The notes beneath the pieces are model-generated. The model made no database searches. It was given only the letters and a program-made list of their open reading frames with translations, and had not been told where the DNA came from. Source: Microbulbifer rhizosphaerae (lineage in GTDB: Bacteria; Pseudomonadota; Gammaproteobacteria; Pseudomonadales; Cellvibrionaceae). Taken from it: a stretch of 64,000 nt of DNA. Made by a program: the position numbers and the translations under genes. Each line of letters opens with the position of its first letter. Position 1 is the stretch's first letter. Location of the stretch: NCBI RefSeq assembly GCF_014191725.1, contig NZ_JACHWZ010000017.1:1-64000 (forward strand), given 5' to 3'. This document shows, piece after piece, positions 61,121-64,000 of this stretch.

Positions 61121-62050
61121 GTGACTCGGGGAAAGGCGACGGCCATCGGCGGTATTTCTATTCTGCTCTGGGGCACGCTCGCGCTGCTGACCCAGCTGAC
61201 CGATAACCGCATACCACCGTTTCAAATGCTGGCGATGACCTTCGGCATCGCCTGGCTACTGATGTTGATGAAGGCGCTGCTGCTCGGCCCCTCGCCGCTG
61301 CAAATGCTGCGCCAGCCGCCGCGCGCCTGGCTGTTGGGTGTGGGCGGGCTCTTCGGCTATCACGCCTGCTATTTCGCCGCCATGTCACTGGCGCCGGCGG
61401 TGGAGGTGAGTCTGCTGGCCTATTTGTGGCCACTATTAATCGTGATTTTTTCCGCGCTGCTGCCAGGGCAGAAATTACTCGCGATGCATATCGCCGGCGC
61501 ACTGATGGCGCTGGCCGGCTGCTGGTTATTGCTGGATCGCGACGAGGGTGGCTTCGAATGGCGCTACTGGTCGGGCTACGCGCTGGCCATCGGCTGCGCG
61601 CTGATCTGGTCCACCTACTCGGTGGCCAGCCGGCTGCTTGCCCGGGTGCCGTCGGATGCGGTTGGTGGCTTCTGCGCCGCCACCGCCGCACTCGGCTTCG
61701 CCTGTCACCTACTGTGGGAGACCTGGGTCTGGCCCCGGGGGAGCACGCAGTGGCTGGGCATTGTCGGCCTGGGGCTAGGCCCGGTGGGCGTCGCATTCTT
61801 TACTTGGGATTACGGCATCAAGCGCGGCGACCTGCGCCTGCTCGGCGTGCTCGCTTACGGTGCCCCGCTGGTATCGACGCTGCTGCTGGTACTGGCGGGT
61901 TACGCTGAATCCAGCTGGGTCCTGGCCATTTCCAGCCTGCTGATCGTCGGCGGGGCCCTGCTGGCCGCCGTCGGGCCGGGATTGCGGCGGCCAAGCCGGT
62001 TTGTGGACGCTACTTCCGGCCCTCACCGCTCTGCGGTAGGGGATCAATAA
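61121..62050 (+). CDS. DMT superfamily exporter (EamA, YddG-like)
   Basis: A membrane protein of 309 residues with about ten hydrophobic segments forming two EamA repeats. The start MTRGKATAIGGISILLWGTLALL and AVEVSLLAYLWPLLIVIFSALLPGQKL resemble YddG-type aromatic amino-acid exporters. The GTG start at 61121 has GGAGG seven bases upstream. It follows the AraC regulator closely. Export of aromatic amino acids or related metabolites is a family-based guess. Confidence 0.87.
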   Translation: MTRGKATAIGGISILLWGTLALLTQLTDNRIPPFQMLAMTFGIAWLLMLMKALLLGPSPLQMLRQPPRAWLLGVGGLFGYHACYFAAMSLAPAVEVSLLAYLWPLLIVIFSALLPGQKLLAMHIAGALMALAGCWLLLDRDEGGFEWRYWSGYALAIGCALIWSTYSVASRLLARVPSDAVGGFCAATAALGFACHLLWETWVWPRGSTQWLGIVGLGLGPVGVAFFTWDYGIKRGDLRLLGVLAYGAPLVSTLLLVLAGYAESSWVLAISSLLIVGGALLAAVGPGLRRPSRFVDATSGPHRSAVGDQ

Positions 62051-62466
62051 TGTCCTAAGTTTTTACCAATTAACTGGATGCTCATTCAACTTTTTATTGT
62101 GTTTTTCTAACCTGCTGAAAAGATGTTTCCGGCGCCAATAAAACTGAAGCAGGACGACACCAATAAATAAAAGAAGTCAGGCCCGTAGCGCCAATAGGGG
62201 AGAAGCTCGATGTCCATTTTGTCTAACCGGGATATGAGAGGTAATATCTCTGAAAGCCTGCTGCCTTGGGATTCTCTCCACAAAAAATACGGAATGGCCG
62301 GAGCCCATCTCAATGATCTACTTAAGTGTAATGTAAATTAGTTCACTTATGGCCGTCGAAAACCTGGCGGTGGTTGTTCGTTCTTCTCAATAGATCCCGC
62401 CCGGACGCAAATGGTGCAGTCGGGCGGTTTATATCGGAACATATGCAAAAACGAGGAGGCCCTGAA
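62051..62466. other. Gene-poor A+T-rich region before the cupin gene
   Basis: No gene is supported in about 415 bases. One 68-codon open frame on the minus strand (62107-62313) has a hydrophobic C-terminal half but no ribosome-binding site I trust. No terminator with a T-tract is evident after the exporter gene. Confidence 0.4.
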
Positions 62467-62859
62467 ATGGAGGATGCGATGCGATCAATCTTCGACAATT
62501 TTGTTGTAATCTCTCCGGAGAAACAGGTAGTGGAGGAGAGCAATGATTCATCCCTGTATGAGCGGCTGGGAAGGGAGTACGACGGATTCAAAGGGCATGA
62601 GCTGATCTCTGCTTATGAATTTGGTGAAGACTGGGCGACATGGGAAATGCACCCGAAAGGAGATGAGGTGGTCATTTTGTTGTCCGGAAAGGTGCACTTC
62701 CGGTTGCAGCTGGAGTCCGGAGAGGAATTACTTACGCTGGAAAATTCCGGGGATTACATCATTGTTCCGAAGGGTGTTTGGCATACCGCAAAAGTCGACG
62801 CGAAGGCCGGGATGATTTTCATCACCCCGGGAGAGGGAACTCAGCATAAGCCCGCGTAA
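62467..62859 (+). CDS. Small cupin domain protein
   Basis: A 130-residue single-domain beta-barrel. Cupin motif 1 appears as ATWEMHPKGDEVVILLSGKVHFRL and motif 2 as SGDYIIVPKGVWHTAKV; the metal-binding set is incomplete in motif 1, which has no His, while His is retained in motif 2. The ATG at 62467 is chosen because GAGGAGG precedes it; in-frame ATG codons at 62374 and 62443 lack this. Function cannot be assigned. Confidence 0.8.
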   Translation: MEDAMRSIFDNFVVISPEKQVVEESNDSSLYERLGREYDGFKGHELISAYEFGEDWATWEMHPKGDEVVILLSGKVHFRLQLESGEELLTLENSGDYIIVPKGVWHTAKVDAKAGMIFITPGEGTQHKPA

Positions 62860-62932
62860 TATCTGATCATACGTATTTTATCGGCGTGGGGATCTGCTTA
62901 TAGAAATCCCACCGCGCGGATAACTGCTCCCT

Positions 62933-62999
62933 CCTTGTGGGAGCGGCCCATGACCGCGATTGGTCTAGCGAAGTGAGAGCTGATCGCGCTCCTACAAGG
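62933..62999. repeat. Degenerate REP-like repeat
   Basis: CCTTGTGGGAGCGG and CGCTCCTACAAGG form the outer ends of a decayed member of the TGTAGGAGC family with an imperfect interior. It lies between two cupin genes. Confidence 0.7.
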
Positions 63000-63091
63000 A
63001 AATATCTGCATTCCAGTTATACTCAGGGCAAATAGTTACCCGCGTGAGCTTTCGGTACACTTAAGGTAGTAGTGCATCTCGCGAAAGTTTC

Positions 63092-63550
63092 TCAGTCCGC
63101 AAGATCCAAGATTTCCAGGCTCTGCTCTTCGCAGTAGCGCCGGTAGAGTTCCTGCAATGTCCCGGCACTGTAGCGGGCGCTCACTTCGCCATCGGCATCC
63201 AGGTAATCCACCTCGCCCATGACTACTACAAGCAGTACCAGCGGCACCTCGCCGATAGCGCGCCACCTGTCCGTATTGCCGGGGGGCTCATACACATAGT
63301 CGCCGGGCCCTATGCGTTCGCCGGTGTGCAATTCGCGCGTGCCCTGCAGGTTGAATGCGTGGACCTCGCCGGTGTGGCGGTGCCAGCCGATCTCCACGCC
63401 GGGTTCGAGGCGCAGCAGTTCCACAAAGCCCCTGTTGTCGCACAGGAAGCGCAGCGGCTTGAATGCCTTGCCCTCGCCCAGGGGAACCCAGGGGGCGTCT
63501 GTATCGGAAACCGAGCGGGTCGGTAGCCCGGCAATGGCGGTCATATTCAT
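63092..63550 (-). CDS. Cupin protein, 2,4'-dihydroxyacetophenone dioxygenase-like
   Basis: A 152-residue cupin. Motif 1 is LRLEPGVEIGWHRHTGEVHAFNLQG with metal-ligand His residues and Glu, and motif 2 is GPGDYVYEPPGNTDRW, where the expected His is not seen. The family includes 2,4'-dihydroxyacetophenone dioxygenases but most members are uncharacterised. GAGGAA upstream of the ATG supports the start. The gene for a thioredoxin-like protein ends 19 bases upstream on the same strand, so the two are probably co-transcribed. Confidence 0.83.
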   Translation of the reverse strand: MNMTAIAGLPTRSVSDTDAPWVPLGEGKAFKPLRFLCDNRGFVELLRLEPGVEIGWHRHTGEVHAFNLQGTRELHTGERIGPGDYVYEPPGNTDRWRAIGEVPLVLLVVVMGEVDYLDADGEVSARYSAGTLQELYRRYCEEQSLEILDLAD

Positions 63551-63568
63551 CAGTAGTTTCCTCAGTAA

Positions 63569-64000
63569 TCAAGGTTGTAATTGTTGAAGCAGGTTTTCAT
63601 CGATACGCTGCCAGTGCCGGGGCGCGGCGCCATGGCGCAGCACTACCAAGTGGGGGAAATTCCGCACTGCGAAGTGCCGGGCAAATATCCCGGCCCTGTC
63701 AAAAACCAGGGAGTGATCGATACGGTATTGTTGCCGGTAGCGCTGCAGGCTTTCCGTATCGCTGCTGTAGCGGGTAGCGAAACCGATCAGCCTGACACCG
63801 GGTATCTGCCCGAGCCGATTGATGCCCTGGCGGAACTCCGCGCAGGCCTTGGCTCGCTCCGCATCGGTATCCGTAAGGTAGGATTCGCACCAGGTGGCAA
63901 AATGGTAGGCGACCAGTATCTCTCCCGGCCCGGCGACCAGCTGCAGTGTGTTGCCGTCCAGATCGGTCAGTACCGGCGGCGGCTCGGGCGCGGCGCTCTG
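63569..64000 (-). CDS. Thioredoxin-like (TlpA/AhpC type) protein, N-terminus cut by window edge
   Basis: The last 144 codons are present and read without interruption from the window edge to a TGA at 63569. PPPVLTDLDGNTLQLVAGPGEILVAYHFATWCESY is the start of a thioredoxin fold of the TlpA/ResA kind, followed by a helical segment and VFDRAGIFARHFAVRNFPHLVVLRHG with the cis-Pro. The active-site WCxxC is reduced to WCESY, so the second Cys is missing and a normal dithiol exchange is unlikely. A signal or membrane anchor may lie beyond the window. It precedes the cupin gene in the same direction. Confidence 0.78.
   Translation of the reverse strand, partial: QSAAPEPPPVLTDLDGNTLQLVAGPGEILVAYHFATWCESYLTDTDAERAKACAEFRQGINRLGQIPGVRLIGFATRYSSDTESLQRYRQQYRIDHSLVFDRAGIFARHFAVRNFPHLVVLRHGAAPRHWQRIDENLLQQLQP

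Noticed and set aside
62107-62313. Possible small membrane protein on the minus strand
   Set aside because: It has a hydrophobic stretch but no trusted ribosome-binding site, conserved neighbour or family; kept only as a remark.

Overview
The window looks like chromosomal DNA from a polysaccharide-degrading marine or soil gammaproteobacterium of the Cellvibrio/Microbulbifer/Saccharophagus type. The evidence is moderately high G+C, a dense set of secreted glycoside hydrolases, poly-serine linkers joining catalytic and carbohydrate-binding modules, large TonB-dependent receptors, and a xyloglucan locus in the gene order known from Cellvibrio japonicus. The genus is inferred; no rRNA or tRNA gene was found.

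Layout. (1) 0.1-9.2 kb: a glucuronoxylan island. A minus-strand set (GH3, GH43, a DUF4380 protein, D-mannonate dehydratase) diverges from a GH67 alpha-glucuronidase, with a xyl-box-like LacI-type operator between them. (2) 9.6-18.7 kb: a second operator of the same type precedes a TonB-dependent receptor, SapC, a JmjC/cupin-like protein and a flavin-dependent tryptophan-halogenase-like protein; a broken xylan esterase with a carbohydrate-binding module and a LacI regulator follow. (3) 18.7-22.9 kb: an SDR oxidoreductase, a PRC-barrel protein, an 800-base stretch with no supported gene, and an S9 peptidase. (4) 23.0-32.9 kb: two divergent operons flanking three palindromic operators: Gfo/Idh/MocA dehydrogenase, isomerases, MFS permease, GMC oxidoreductase with its small subunit and a DUF1080 protein on one side, LacI regulator plus isomerase on the other. 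This fits an oxidative 3-keto-glycoside pathway. (5) 33.1-57.4 kb: a long minus-strand series for xyloglucan and associated pectin/galactoside breakdown: serine hydrolase, GH2, PL1 lyase with ricin-type lectin, GH74 with CBM2, SSS symporter, second GH74, a halogenase relic, GH31, GH35, TonB-dependent receptor, GH95. (6) 57.8-64 kb: housekeeping-like genes (AGCS symporter, L,D-transpeptidase, AraC regulator, DMT exporter, two cupins, a thioredoxin-like protein cut by the window edge).

How the parts work together (inference from families): GH74 enzymes cut xyloglucan outside the cell, the receptor imports oligosaccharides, and GH95, GH35 and GH31 remove fucose, galactose and xylose. In the first island, GH67 releases (methyl)glucuronic acid, GH43 and GH3 trim xylose or arabinose, and D-mannonate dehydratase serves the downstream uronate route.

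The most unusual feature is a family of palindromic REP-like repeats (arms starting TGTAGGAGC). Most copies are intergenic, but two lie in frame inside the GH67 and GH95 coding sequences, resembling Rickettsia palindromic elements. Another palindromic family brackets a halogenase gene that has lost its middle. The receptor-SapC-cupin-halogenase module and the DUF1080/GMC operon are the best candidates for poorly described biochemistry.
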